From: Lucifugimonas sp038150225
GTDB taxonomy: Bacteria; Chloroflexota; Dehalococcoidia; Lucifugimonadales; Lucifugimonadaceae
Length of the DNA: 64,000 nt
Reading direction: 5' to 3'
NCBI GenBank assembly: GCA_038150225.1
Contig: JAYQWG010000005.1
Span: forward strand, 4,315-68,314
Shown here: positions 27,463-35,783 of the stretch, one piece after another
Position numbering within the stretch: position 1 is the stretch's first letter
How the letters are laid out: each line of letters opens with the position of its first letter
The notes under the pieces: model-generated
Told to the model about the DNA's origin: nothing
Database searches by the model: none
Seen by the model: the letters and a program-made list of their open reading frames with translations, nothing else
Program-made: the position numbers and the translations under genes

Positions 27463-27556
27463 TCGTTGTTGGGGATTAGATAATTCTCGTGGTTACGGCA
27501 AAACGCGACTATTAAGATTACTGCCGCAAGATCGAATTGAGTTGATGAATTGACGA

Positions 27557-27946
27557 CTACTTCTTAGTTTGATCCTCTTCATCCTCGACATAGCGCATCG
27601 TTGTCTCAATTGAGTCATCGTCGGACTCCCGATCCGAGGGCGGCTCAAAAGGCGAGCCAAACCCCGGCATATTCCTCATATGACGACCGATCGTTTGGTC
27701 TGCCAGGATGTCCTTAGGTACTGCTGCAACGAACAACAGGAACAGAATTACAACGACAACAAGATCGTCGATCTGACCGAGCAGCGGTATTCTGTCTGCG
27801 ACAATGTCGGTTGGAAACACGAGGTACGCGATTGCTAGAACCGGGATGACCTTCGTGTAGACCGGAACTCGCCGGTCAAAGAACAAGCGGAATACGAGTT
27901 TAAGAAGCGAGAGTGCGAGTGATAGGACTGATGTTCGAACGGGCAT
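27557..27946 (-). CDS. DUF1232 (YkvA-like) membrane protein
   Basis: A 129-residue protein with the DUF1232 core KVIPVLAIAYLVFPTDIVADRIPLLGQIDD and a following hydrophobic segment, about residues 32-80. The core motif D-x-I-P-x-x-G-x-x-D is clear. An N-terminal amphipathic helix precedes it; the C-terminal 45 residues are polar and acidic. Function unknown; the family is thought to be membrane-associated. It diverges from holA with about 60 bp between. Confidence 0.85.
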   Translation of the reverse strand: MPVRTSVLSLALSLLKLVFRLFFDRRVPVYTKVIPVLAIAYLVFPTDIVADRIPLLGQIDDLVVVVILFLLFVAAVPKDILADQTIGRHMRNMPGFGSPFEPPSDRESDDDSIETTMRYVEDEEDQTKK

Positions 27947-28007
27947 ACAGATATTTTATTTGCTAATCAAGCAACCGTACGAACGAATTTCGACTCGATT
28001 GGACTAG

Positions 28008-28976
28008 ATGCTAACCGTACTGCACGGAAACGATGAATTTGCCATTTCGGAAGCTGTGAAGCGAATCCGTAATTCGGTCACGCCCGAAGAAATCCGCGAT
28101 GCGAACACAACGGTATTCCAGGGAAATTCAGTTTCACTGCCAGAGATCGTCGGTGCCGCACAAGCTGTGCCTTTCATGGCAGATAAACGCCTCGTGCTAG
28201 TCGAAGGTGTCCTGACTCGACTTCAAAATAAAGACGGCAATCTTTCGGACGGTTGGAAGAATATTTCCGAGGCGTTTGACGAAATACCAAGCCAGAACCA
28301 GGTCGTCTTCATTGAAGCCGAGACACTCCGAAACAACGGACTCGCGCTCAAATCTGTGGGCCAACTAGCAGACGTTCAGCTTTTCAATCGCAAACGCGGT
28401 CCACAGCTCGAAACCTGGATAAGAGATCGGTTGGAATCACACGGCGGAACCGCCAATCGAGAAGCTATATCGAGACTTTCCTGGCTCTCCGGTGGTGATA
28501 CTCGGTTGCTGGATCAGGACATTCAGAAACTTGTGTTGTTCGCCGGCGACCGCCAAATTACGCCATCTGATGTCGATCTAATGGTGACAGATTCGAGCAC
28601 CACCAGCGTTTTCAAAGTCGTGGACGCAGTGATTGGCCGTAAGCCCGCTGTAGCGATGAAGCACCTCTATGCCATGCTTTCAGACGGTGCTTCTTTCCAG
28701 TACGTCCTGTCGATGTTGGCGCGTCAGGTCAGATTGCTAATACTTGCGATTGAACTTCGATCGCAAGGATTACCTCAGGATGAAATTGGCAGACGGATTG
28801 GACTGACTAATCAGTACGCCATGGACAACACAATGCGCCAGACTAACGGGCTTTCGATCGAGCAACTGGCTGCAATTCACCGCAGACTTCTTGCTGCTGA
28901 TATCTCGGTCAAAACTGGCGAACTGGATGAACGGTTGTCTATCGAGTTGCTCGTCGGAGAACTCTCCGGTGCCTGA
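28008..28976 (+). CDS. holA: DNA polymerase III subunit delta
   Basis: A 322-residue HolA, the clamp-loader subunit that opens the sliding clamp. LHGNDEFAISEAVKRI at the start, VPFMADKRLVLVEG near residue 55, the linker domain and the C-terminal helical collar (ARQVRLLILAIELRSQG) match the family. The 3' end overlaps the GTG start proposed for the next gene by 8 bp. Confidence 0.93.
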   Translation: MLTVLHGNDEFAISEAVKRIRNSVTPEEIRDANTTVFQGNSVSLPEIVGAAQAVPFMADKRLVLVEGVLTRLQNKDGNLSDGWKNISEAFDEIPSQNQVVFIEAETLRNNGLALKSVGQLADVQLFNRKRGPQLETWIRDRLESHGGTANREAISRLSWLSGGDTRLLDQDIQKLVLFAGDRQITPSDVDLMVTDSSTTSVFKVVDAVIGRKPAVAMKHLYAMLSDGASFQYVLSMLARQVRLLILAIELRSQGLPQDEIGRRIGLTNQYAMDNTMRQTNGLSIEQLAAIHRRLLAADISVKTGELDERLSIELLVGELSGA

Positions 28977-29979
28977 GGGTCCAGATGCGACGGCAATGAA
29001 CCGTCGAACGAATATGCACGTAGTACCGAAAGTCGTGATATCTCTGTACCCACATAGACTGCTCTCGGTCGTATTTCTATCTCTCATCATTTCAGCATTG
29101 CTGTTGCTGACCGCGTGCAGCTCAGACGATTCAAATGATTTGGTTACTGCCGAGGTCTCGGAGGCTACTCCGACTGCGACTGCAACAGTCGAACCGACGT
29201 TGGAACCGACTGCAACAACCGCTCCGAGTCCCACTCCTGAACCGGAACCAGTTGAAGAGGCAGAAGAGGAAAGTTCAGAAAGCGTCACTTTCTACCTGAA
29301 CGCGTTCAACACGATGGGACGAGGAGAATACGTCGACGCTGAGCGAATCTTTACCACAGTAATAGAGCTCGAGCCGGAGTTCGCCAGAGGTTGGGATGGC
29401 CGTGGGCATGCACTGTTGCTCCAAGGGAAATATGAAGAGGCGATGTTTGATTTCGACAGGGCAATCGAACTCAAGCCGAATTTGCACGAGGCCTACGCGA
29501 ACCGCGCACTGACTCGTATGGCGCTAAATGATGTGGAGGGTGCTGAACGAGACGCAAAACGAGCGTACGAGTTAGAACCCGATTCTGTTGCTGCCCACAT
29601 CGTGCTCGGGCGTGTGTACGCAAACGAAGGTGAATCCGAGAAGGCTCTGGATTGGTTCAACACTGCAATAAATGCTGACCCCGAGGATGCCTCGACCTGG
29701 TGGTGGCGCGGGCGGTTCTATCGAGATGTCCTGGGTGCCGGAAACGCTGCCTTAAACGACTTCAACATGGCAATAGAACTGTCTCCGGCGCAAGCAGCAC
29801 TTTACCTCGACAGGGCCCAACTTTACGTCGGTGCCGAGGTGCGTTACGACAGTGCAAGGGAAGATCTCGAAGAAGCAATTTCACTGTCTCAAGATCCAAA
29901 GCTTCCTCACATCATCGAAGCTGCTGAAGAGCTGTTGGCAATTATCGACGAGCGAGAAGCCGCCGCAGTCGCACCCTAG
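28969..29979 (+). CDS. TPR-repeat lipoprotein
   Basis: A secreted lipoprotein: a hydrophobic signal ends in LLLLTAC (lipobox), followed by a Thr/Pro/Glu-rich linker (SEATPTATATVEPTLEP) and about five tetratricopeptide repeats such as GRGEYVDAERIFTTVIELEP and QGKYEEAMFDFDRAIELKP. TPR domains bind proteins; the partner is unknown. Start is uncertain: GTG 28969 has GGAG nine bases upstream and overlaps holA, while ATG 28996 and 29014 are closer to the signal peptide. The frame is open further upstream to 28891 inside holA, which I exclude. It abuts the convergent DUF3179 gene with no gap. Confidence 0.85.
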   Translation: MPEGPDATAMNRRTNMHVVPKVVISLYPHRLLSVVFLSLIISALLLLTACSSDDSNDLVTAEVSEATPTATATVEPTLEPTATTAPSPTPEPEPVEEAEEESSESVTFYLNAFNTMGRGEYVDAERIFTTVIELEPEFARGWDGRGHALLLQGKYEEAMFDFDRAIELKPNLHEAYANRALTRMALNDVEGAERDAKRAYELEPDSVAAHIVLGRVYANEGESEKALDWFNTAINADPEDASTWWWRGRFYRDVLGAGNAALNDFNMAIELSPAQAALYLDRAQLYVGAEVRYDSAREDLEEAISLSQDPKLPHIIEAAEELLAIIDEREAAAVAP

Positions 29980-30993
29980 TCAGTTGGTCAAGTCGTCGAG
30001 AGAGTCTCGAATCTCAGTTTCCGGCTTGAATACTGCCCAGGCGAACCAGAAGTGATTGGCGTGAACAACCGGTTCGAGCTGCGTGCCAAGCAGTTCGCCA
30101 TCCACAGCCAGTCCCGCGAGACTCCATGTCGATCCAGTTTCAGAATCGGTTATACCTGAATCGGTCACTTCGAATGTCAGTGGATCCCCGTGGACGAGTC
30201 TCGAATACAGTGCAACTGAACCTGCAACTTGGTCATTGCTCAACACATCCTTGAAAGCCGACAATGTGCCGTCGTCGAACAGGGCAACCACGGGATCATC
30301 GTTCACAAGATCGTTTACGACGAGTTGTTCTTCGAGGAACTGGAACGGGTAGGCGACAGGTACGTCACCGTCGATTGTCAGAACTCTGGATGTTGCGACG
30401 AGGCGTCCATCGACAGTGCCCGAAAATAGGAATGGGTGATCGTCGATGTCATCGTATCCTGCGCACGGTGGTGAGTCGTAAGGTCGAGCTTCGATACCCA
30501 ACTCGTTATTGAAACGCAGCATCATCTGACCGTCGGGATAATTTTCAGCGAACGACCCCCACCCGATAATCGACGAAGGAACGAACTTCAATACCCGCTT
30601 TTCCGCGGCGTAATCCCCGGCAAGAGCTTCACCTGTAATTTGCTGCCAGAGCGTCTCGGTTTGCCTGTCCCAGATGACAAGGTCAGAGTTCCGGAGCATC
30701 CCCGATGTTCCAAACGTAAGTTCCCGCCCATCGAGTACCCGCTCGAATGTGATCCCTGTGTTGCAGAGCGGACAGAACGTCACGGTGACCGGAACTTCAC
30801 CGGCTGTGTCTTTCACGATTTCGTGCCACATCAACACAGCGAGTGGATAAGCGCGAGCATCACCGTTGATGTCGACGATTATCACAGGCTCTTCGTCGCG
30901 CAAATAATCTGGAGCATTGGAAACCGGAGCGAAAGTGGGGTCGTCAATCGGCGCAATACGATTTCGTGGCAAAACTAACTGGAGTTCGTTCAA
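29980..30993 (-). CDS. DUF3179 domain fragment after the in-frame TGA
   Basis: The main part (337 codons) of a DUF3179 protein. VIIVDINGDARAYPLAVLMWHEIVKD is spread over residues 37-62, followed by VTVTFCPLCNTGITFER (CxxC) near 71 and FGTSGMLRNSDLVIWDRQT near 93, all diagnostic. The family is of unknown function and usually exported. Its only start after the TGA would be TTG 30993, which directly follows the stop and lacks its own ribosome-binding site, and it would have no signal peptide. Confidence 0.85.
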   Translation of the reverse strand: MNELQLVLPRNRIAPIDDPTFAPVSNAPDYLRDEEPVIIVDINGDARAYPLAVLMWHEIVKDTAGEVPVTVTFCPLCNTGITFERVLDGRELTFGTSGMLRNSDLVIWDRQTETLWQQITGEALAGDYAAEKRVLKFVPSSIIGWGSFAENYPDGQMMLRFNNELGIEARPYDSPPCAGYDDIDDHPFLFSGTVDGRLVATSRVLTIDGDVPVAYPFQFLEEQLVVNDLVNDDPVVALFDDGTLSAFKDVLSNDQVAGSVALYSRLVHGDPLTFEVTDSGITDSETGSTWSLAGLAVDGELLGTQLEPVVHANHFWFAWAVFKPETEIRDSLDDLTN

Positions 30994-31386
30994 TCAGATC
31001 GTCGAGTGGTTGAAATCAGTGTTCCAGTTCCAGAACAAACGCAAGCGCTCTGCACGGGATCGCTCGCTTTCTTCCAATCCTGAAAAATCGTACTCAGGTG
31101 TAGCTTCAGGTGTTGGTGTAACCACCGCCACAGTCGGATCAACAGTAGTCGGCGGAACCCCAGTAGACGTTGGTGAAACAGACTCTTCGGTGGTAGGCGT
31201 TGCCGCGACGGTTGTTCCAACTGCCGCTGGCAACCCAGATTTGTCAGTCGAAGGCGACCCGCATGCAACAGCGGAGACCGATGCCAGTGTCAACAATGCC
31301 AGAAAAATCAGGAATTTCAGCGACTGCTTCTCGTTGGCGTATGTCTCACTGATGTCGTTTGACCCGCTTCCCAATCCTGATTCCAT
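30994..31386 (-). CDS. N-terminal fragment of the DUF3179 lipoprotein
   Basis: 130 residues: a hydrophobic signal with lipobox SAVAC at about residue 42, a linker rich in Thr, Pro and Val (TPTTEESVSPTSTGVPPTTV), then YDFSGLEESERSRAERLRLFWNWNTDF, seen across residues 99-125, ending at TGA 30994. The last dozen residues belong to the DUF3179 fold. As translated it would be a lipid-anchored stub. Confidence 0.7.
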   Translation of the reverse strand: MESGLGSGSNDISETYANEKQSLKFLIFLALLTLASVSAVACGSPSTDKSGLPAAVGTTVAATPTTEESVSPTSTGVPPTTVDPTVAVVTPTPEATPEYDFSGLEESERSRAERLRLFWNWNTDFNHSTI

Positions 31387-31481
31387 TTATCACTCCGAAT
31401 GCCTGCCTGTTCCAGATGTGATGCGACTTCACGCCAGAATGGCGCGGCAAATAGAGTGATTTTGTGGGGGAGACTGTGGGA

Positions 31482-32558
31482 TTAGTCGAAAGTCAGCATT
31501 CGGGTTGGATTGTCGATAAGCAACAGTCGTACTGTTTCTTCATCCATACCTCTTGCGCGCATGCGGGGGACAACCCTGGTCAGAATGTGATCAAATCCGT
31601 GACCGCCGTAAGTTTTGAGGCGGTGCTTGGAGCAAACGTCATGCGCCAACAGGATTTGCCCGCGATGACCCTCGCTGATCGCGTCTTCGATCATTTCGAT
31701 CCGTTCGTGGTCAGCCGGCATGTGGCTCGCTGGGGCAAGCGGGTAGAACGACGACTCGTGCCCGAATAGATCGAAGTTCAAGTACGCACCGGTCTTCATC
31801 AGTTCTTTCAAAATCCCTCGGTCGTACACGGTGCGTTCAATGTGACCCATCACCGTTCGCTTCAGGTTTCCGCCCCATTTTTCCACGGCTTCAAGTAGTT
31901 CGATTGGCGCACGCTCATTACGCCCAGGGTGAATCAGGAGTGGCGCACCGGTTTCACGTTGCGCAATTACCGCAGCTTCGAGAACTTTCTTTTCAGAATC
32001 GTGCCATGGCCATGAACACCCGATTTCACCAATAATTCCCGACCTGATTCCTGTATCGCCAACACCCTGGTCAACATCATGGATGATCTGACCAGCGATC
32101 TGCTCAACTGTGAGCTCCTGTAGCTCGGGAGCGTGAGTCATGTGAACATAGTTCCCTGCACCCATGACCACGTTCAAACCGGTTGCACGCGAAATTCTCA
32201 GTAGCGCTTCCGGGTCTCTCGCAAGTCCTACCGATGTAACGTCGACAATCGTTCCGCCACCTGCATTGAAGTAGTGCTGAGCTTCTCGGGTCGAAATCTC
32301 TTCATCGAGAATTCGCAAATTGTCTCTGCTGCTCGACCAGTTGTAGCGAACCCACCCGAGGTTCTCCATTGACACTGGCTCTTCCATCAGCTTCCGTTGC
32401 GAAGCTTCTTTCGGCTCGGTAAGAACCACGCTGAAATCGATCAGCAGGTGCTCGTGCGTCGTCGTGACGCCGACTTTTGCAGGTTCGATAGGACCTTGCA
32501 CCGTCAGGACTTTGCGCGCTGCTCGGTGTTTTGGGACTGGATGGGACGGGGAGGTCAA
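31482..32558 (-). CDS. Phosphotriesterase-family metal-dependent hydrolase
   Basis: A 358-residue TIM-barrel amidohydrolase of the phosphotriesterase/lactonase family. TTTHEHLLIDF near residue 33 carries the first two His ligands, LLIHPGRNERAP and VMGHIERTV carry the later His, and LLAHDVCSKHR carries the final Asp. GEIGCSWPW sits where the bridging carboxylated Lys is found in classic phosphotriesterases; Glu is known there in related groups. Lactone or ester hydrolysis is likely. It lies 80 bp downstream of an epimerase gene in a block of sugar-acid-type genes, which favours lactonase. Confidence 0.85.
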   Translation of the reverse strand: MTSPSHPVPKHRAARKVLTVQGPIEPAKVGVTTTHEHLLIDFSVVLTEPKEASQRKLMEEPVSMENLGWVRYNWSSSRDNLRILDEEISTREAQHYFNAGGGTIVDVTSVGLARDPEALLRISRATGLNVVMGAGNYVHMTHAPELQELTVEQIAGQIIHDVDQGVGDTGIRSGIIGEIGCSWPWHDSEKKVLEAAVIAQRETGAPLLIHPGRNERAPIELLEAVEKWGGNLKRTVMGHIERTVYDRGILKELMKTGAYLNFDLFGHESSFYPLAPASHMPADHERIEMIEDAISEGHRGQILLAHDVCSKHRLKTYGGHGFDHILTRVVPRMRARGMDEETVRLLLIDNPTRMLTFD

Positions 32559-32639
32559 GGATAAGCCTCGTGCTAAAAGCTTTTTACGGTGATGAAATTA
32601 CGAGTAGACAAGTTTAGCCGACCGTCTATTCATAGGTAG

Positions 32640-33512
32640 CTAATAAGCGTTTCTCCAGGAAGCTTTTGGCTCCCAGCCGAGAATTCGCTTTGCTTTTTCG
32701 ACTGAAATCGCTGTCGTGTTGCCGGGCATAGGTGCGCGGATTTCCGCGTCGGGGTAGACCTTGCTAATTAGCTCTTCAGTTGGTTCATCGGCTGAAGTGT
32801 CCTCACCGTTGATGAAGAAAGCTTCATGTCCCTCGAAATCAACTTCGATGGCAAGGACGCAAGCTCTTGCTGCTTCCTCAATATCCGTCCATCCCCAGAA
32901 GTGCTTGGCGTTGTTTTCAAACGCACCTGTACGTGATTCCTGGGCGTTGAGCGCGGCTTGTCGTTCTTTGTCCATTAACCCGTGGAACCTCATCGAGGCG
33001 ATCTGGACTTGACCGGGGCGTCGCCGTACGAATGCTTCAGCCATTTCTTCTCCAAACCACTTTGTCTGGGAGTACGAGTCTTCAGCAAAAGTTGGGTGGT
33101 CTTCGTCCATAGGAAAGTACGGGCGTTGTGTGATTACATTTGAGAAAACCGCACCGACCGCGTTGACCGAAGACGCCATGACGATTTTGTTGATTCCGTG
33201 GACTTCGGCAGCTTCGAGCACGTTCCAGTTCGAAGTCATATTTACTCTGAAGACTTCGTGTTCTGTTGCAATGATCGGATTAGGAATCGCAGCCATATGA
33301 ATCACTGCGTCACAACCCTTCATTGCCGAAAGTACCTGTCCGTAATCAGTCGTATCGACGGTCTTGAAAATGTAATCAAGCGATCGCGTTACGTTCGTGC
33401 CACCCGGCGCGTTGGCATCTACCCCTACGACATCGTAGCCATGTTCCAGCAAGTCCTTGACGATGTATTGGCCAGCTCGACCTGTGCAACCTGTGACGAA
33501 AACCTTGGTCAT
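32640..33512 (-). CDS. NAD-dependent epimerase/dehydratase (uronate-dehydrogenase-like SDR)
   Basis: A 290-residue extended short-chain dehydrogenase. The NAD-binding GCTGRAGQYI is at residues 8-17, the Ser-Tyr-Lys triad uses ASSVN and SYSQTK (near 146-151), and GWEPKASWRNAY closes the chain. The fold and ending resemble uronate dehydrogenase, which oxidises hexuronates to aldaro-lactones, but epimerases share these motifs. It is flanked by a lactonase-type hydrolase and a beta-propeller gene on the same strand. Confidence 0.83.
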   Translation of the reverse strand: MTKVFVTGCTGRAGQYIVKDLLEHGYDVVGVDANAPGGTNVTRSLDYIFKTVDTTDYGQVLSAMKGCDAVIHMAAIPNPIIATEHEVFRVNMTSNWNVLEAAEVHGINKIVMASSVNAVGAVFSNVITQRPYFPMDEDHPTFAEDSYSQTKWFGEEMAEAFVRRRPGQVQIASMRFHGLMDKERQAALNAQESRTGAFENNAKHFWGWTDIEEAARACVLAIEVDFEGHEAFFINGEDTSADEPTEELISKVYPDAEIRAPMPGNTTAISVEKAKRILGWEPKASWRNAY

Positions 33513-33540
33513 TAATTAAATCCATTTACTTGACGTAAGA

Positions 33541-33568
33541 CCGCCCGAACCAGTAGGGGTACGGGCGG
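33541..33568 (-). terminator. Possible terminator between the beta-propeller gene and the epimerase gene
   Basis: CCGCCCG and CGGGCGG form a 7-bp GC-rich stem with a 14-nt loop. On the minus strand it follows the beta-propeller gene stop, but the tail (TCTTACG) is poor in T, so it may only pause transcription. Confidence 0.4.
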
Positions 33569-33596
33569 TGAGATTTCGTTTGATAAGGGTTGGAAT

Positions 33597-34307
33597 TTAG
33601 AAATTTGGATCCATGCTCACGTCGAGGAATCCGATAGGTCCTCGATCATCGGCGTACCAAAGTCGGTTGTCTTTGATGGTCATGCCGTGAACCTGTATCG
33701 GGTCTTCAACCCGGAAGGCGTCGTAGCAGCGGCCGTCTTCGAGACGGTGTCGGCTGATCACTCCGAAGGCCGTATCGGCGATCCAAACGTGCTCCTCTTC
33801 TTCAGCCCATGCGATTCCGTGAACACGGAATCCCGGAGCCTTCATCCGGTGAACTTCCTTCCAGTTAGATGTGTCCATTACATGCACAAACTGTGAAGGC
33901 GGTGAAGCGATGTATAGCTTGCCGTCTTTCCACTCAAGCCCGTGGTCACCGGTTGGTTCCGATTTTCCCCCCGCAGACTCATCAAGGTGCTCACGCGTGG
34001 CGTTGATTCCGGCACCTGGTGACGGGTATTTCTCGACCGTTTTACCGGTTGCCATTTCGATCTGGTAAATCTCGCAACTGTAAGTTGACGCGACCCAGAT
34101 GTAACCGTCGCCAATGGTTATTCCACTTGAGTGGAGGGTTTCGGTTGGGACGTCGTGAAGCACTTCACCGCTGGACCAATCGACCTTGTACACATGATGG
34201 TCACCTTGATCAATGATCCACAGACCGTCTTCTGCTGCCTGTAACCCATTAGGCTTTGGACCTGGAGCGTTGAACTGGTGAATGGCGTCGGCGACTTTAT
34301 GTGGCAT
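33597..34307 (-). CDS. Beta-propeller (SMP-30/NHL-like) protein
   Basis: A 236-residue protein made of repeated strands with the pattern (G)LWIIDQGDHHVYKVD, YIWVASTYSCEIYQIE, KLYIASPPSQFVHVMD and VWIADTAFGVISRHR, spaced about 45 residues apart, giving roughly five visible blades. Such propellers include lactonases and binding proteins. There is no signal peptide. Its place between an epimerase and an enolase-superfamily gene makes a sugar-lactonase role possible but unproven. Confidence 0.7.
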   Translation of the reverse strand: MPHKVADAIHQFNAPGPKPNGLQAAEDGLWIIDQGDHHVYKVDWSSGEVLHDVPTETLHSSGITIGDGYIWVASTYSCEIYQIEMATGKTVEKYPSPGAGINATREHLDESAGGKSEPTGDHGLEWKDGKLYIASPPSQFVHVMDTSNWKEVHRMKAPGFRVHGIAWAEEEEHVWIADTAFGVISRHRLEDGRCYDAFRVEDPIQVHGMTIKDNRLWYADDRGPIGFLDVSMDPNF

Positions 34308-34417
34308 GCGGCTTGTCCGTGCTTGTTGCTAGAGTTCTGGTTTCTTCACCCAACCGGTTGGGTCGCGGGTAGTGTAGCGCGAGAACTGATTGCCTGGGAG
34401 AGCCAGGTTTTCAAGGT

Positions 34418-35629
34418 CTAAAGATCGCTCGCCATGAGAGTGGTCTTCGGATCATCCAGGAATGAATCCAACAACTCTGTCCCAGCACCGATTCCCTCAG
34501 GTGGGTAGGCGTAACCGTTTTCGATCTTCGGCAATGTATCGACGATGTCCTTGTACCAGGTGGCGTTGTACGCCCGTACCGTCTCCTGGATGAGAGCATT
34601 CGGCGCATTGAGCGACAGGTGGACGCTGTGCATGAGGGTTACTGGACCAACGCAGTCGTGCGGGGCAATCGGCATTTGATAGGCGTGAGCCATCGAAGCG
34701 ATTCGTTTCGCTTCGGAAATCCCACCAACCCACGAGATATCGAACATGCAAATGGTCATTGCCTGTTTTTCGAACATTTCGCGGAACGCCCAACGAGTCG
34801 AAACCTGCTCGCTCGCAGTTGTCGCTATGTGAGTTGATTTTCGGAATTCGGCGAGAGCATCCATGTTGTCCATCGGGACCGGGTCTTCAAACCAGAAGGG
34901 CTGAGTTGGCTCGACGGATTTAGCGATTCGCTTTGCTGACGAGAGATTCCAAAGGGCGTGCATTTCGACCATCACGTCCATCTTCATACCGACTTTTTCT
35001 CGAATCTTGCGGAAAGGCTCGGTGCCTTCCTCGAGCTGCTCTGACGAGATGAACTGGCCGTTCGTTTCGTTTGAATACTCGTCGAAAGGCCAGATCTTCA
35101 TTGCGGTAAAACCCTGCGAAAGAAGATCGTCGGCAAGGGCGCCAGCGTCTGTCATGAACGCGTGGTAGTCCTCGTAAGGCTGCTCGGGTCTGTAGTCAAT
35201 CTGACCTGCTTTCCAGCCACCTTTGACTTTTACCCCGTACGAGTACCCAGCACACGTGTTGTAGACACGTATTCGATCCCGTGCCAACCCGCCGAGAACC
35301 TGATAGAGCGGCTGTTTAACCCGTTTCGCGTAGAGATCCCACAACGCCATATCGATAGCTGAGATTGCGGAAGAATCTACTCCGCGTCCCCGCTGTGTCT
35401 TGAATCGCCTTGAAAGCCTGTCCCAATGAATATCGAGACGGTTGGGATCTTCGCCCAATAAATAACTTGCCGCATCTTCGTGGATGTACGTTTCGAGAGC
35501 GGCAGGGTTGAATGACGATTCACCCAGACCGATTAATCCGTCTGAACTGTGAATTCGCGCCCAGACAATGAGCGGGTACTCAGGATTTCGGAACGTTTCG
35601 ATTCGGGTGATTACGGGGTTGGAAGGCAT
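34418..35629 (-). CDS. Enolase-superfamily (mandelate racemase/muconate lactonizing) dehydratase or racemase
   Basis: A 403-residue member of the mandelate racemase branch. The N-terminal capping domain runs to about residue 125, with SAIDMALWDLYAK marking the barrel start. The KIW catalytic Lys position is near 180, metal ligands are Glu in VMVEMHALW and FEDPV and in ASEQVS, and the general base His is in IAPHDCVGPV. Such enzymes dehydrate sugar acids or racemise hydroxy acids. Multiplied enolase-superfamily genes are a known trait of SAR202 genomes. Substrate not assigned. Confidence 0.9.
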   Translation of the reverse strand: MPSNPVITRIETFRNPEYPLIVWARIHSSDGLIGLGESSFNPAALETYIHEDAASYLLGEDPNRLDIHWDRLSRRFKTQRGRGVDSSAISAIDMALWDLYAKRVKQPLYQVLGGLARDRIRVYNTCAGYSYGVKVKGGWKAGQIDYRPEQPYEDYHAFMTDAGALADDLLSQGFTAMKIWPFDEYSNETNGQFISSEQLEEGTEPFRKIREKVGMKMDVMVEMHALWNLSSAKRIAKSVEPTQPFWFEDPVPMDNMDALAEFRKSTHIATTASEQVSTRWAFREMFEKQAMTICMFDISWVGGISEAKRIASMAHAYQMPIAPHDCVGPVTLMHSVHLSLNAPNALIQETVRAYNATWYKDIVDTLPKIENGYAYPPEGIGAGTELLDSFLDDPKTTLMASDL

Positions 35630-35783
35630 CGATTTGCAGGTGGTTTCTTTGAATAGCGGAAGTGGTCGTAATTATGGGACGGAAGATTAGCAACTCCTTG
35701 GGGAGTGATGTGACGAATTGGCGTGAAATCTGTGAAAAGAGCGAACTGACTTCGGTTTTCCGTTTCGCCGTAACATTTGCAGC

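Larger units (their letters stand above)
29980..31386 (-). pseudogene. DUF3179 lipoprotein frame broken by one in-frame TGA
   Basis: One minus-strand frame of 469 codons from ATG 31386 to the stop at 29980 is interrupted only by TGA at 30996-30994. Before the stop lie a lipobox signal, a Thr/Pro-rich linker and the start of the DUF3179 fold (NWNTDFNHSTI). After it, LNELQLVLPRNRIAPIDDP continues the same fold, where family members run on without a break. TGA is one C-to-T change from CGA (Arg) or one G-to-A change from TGG (Trp). selB lies 6 kb away, so recoding as selenocysteine must be considered, though the family does not use Cys at this point. Confidence 0.72.

Noticed and set aside
19963..31386. 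Alternative genetic code with stop codons reassigned
   Set aside because: TAA, TAG and TGA all end intact neighbouring genes at the expected family lengths, so no stop is reassigned genome-wide.
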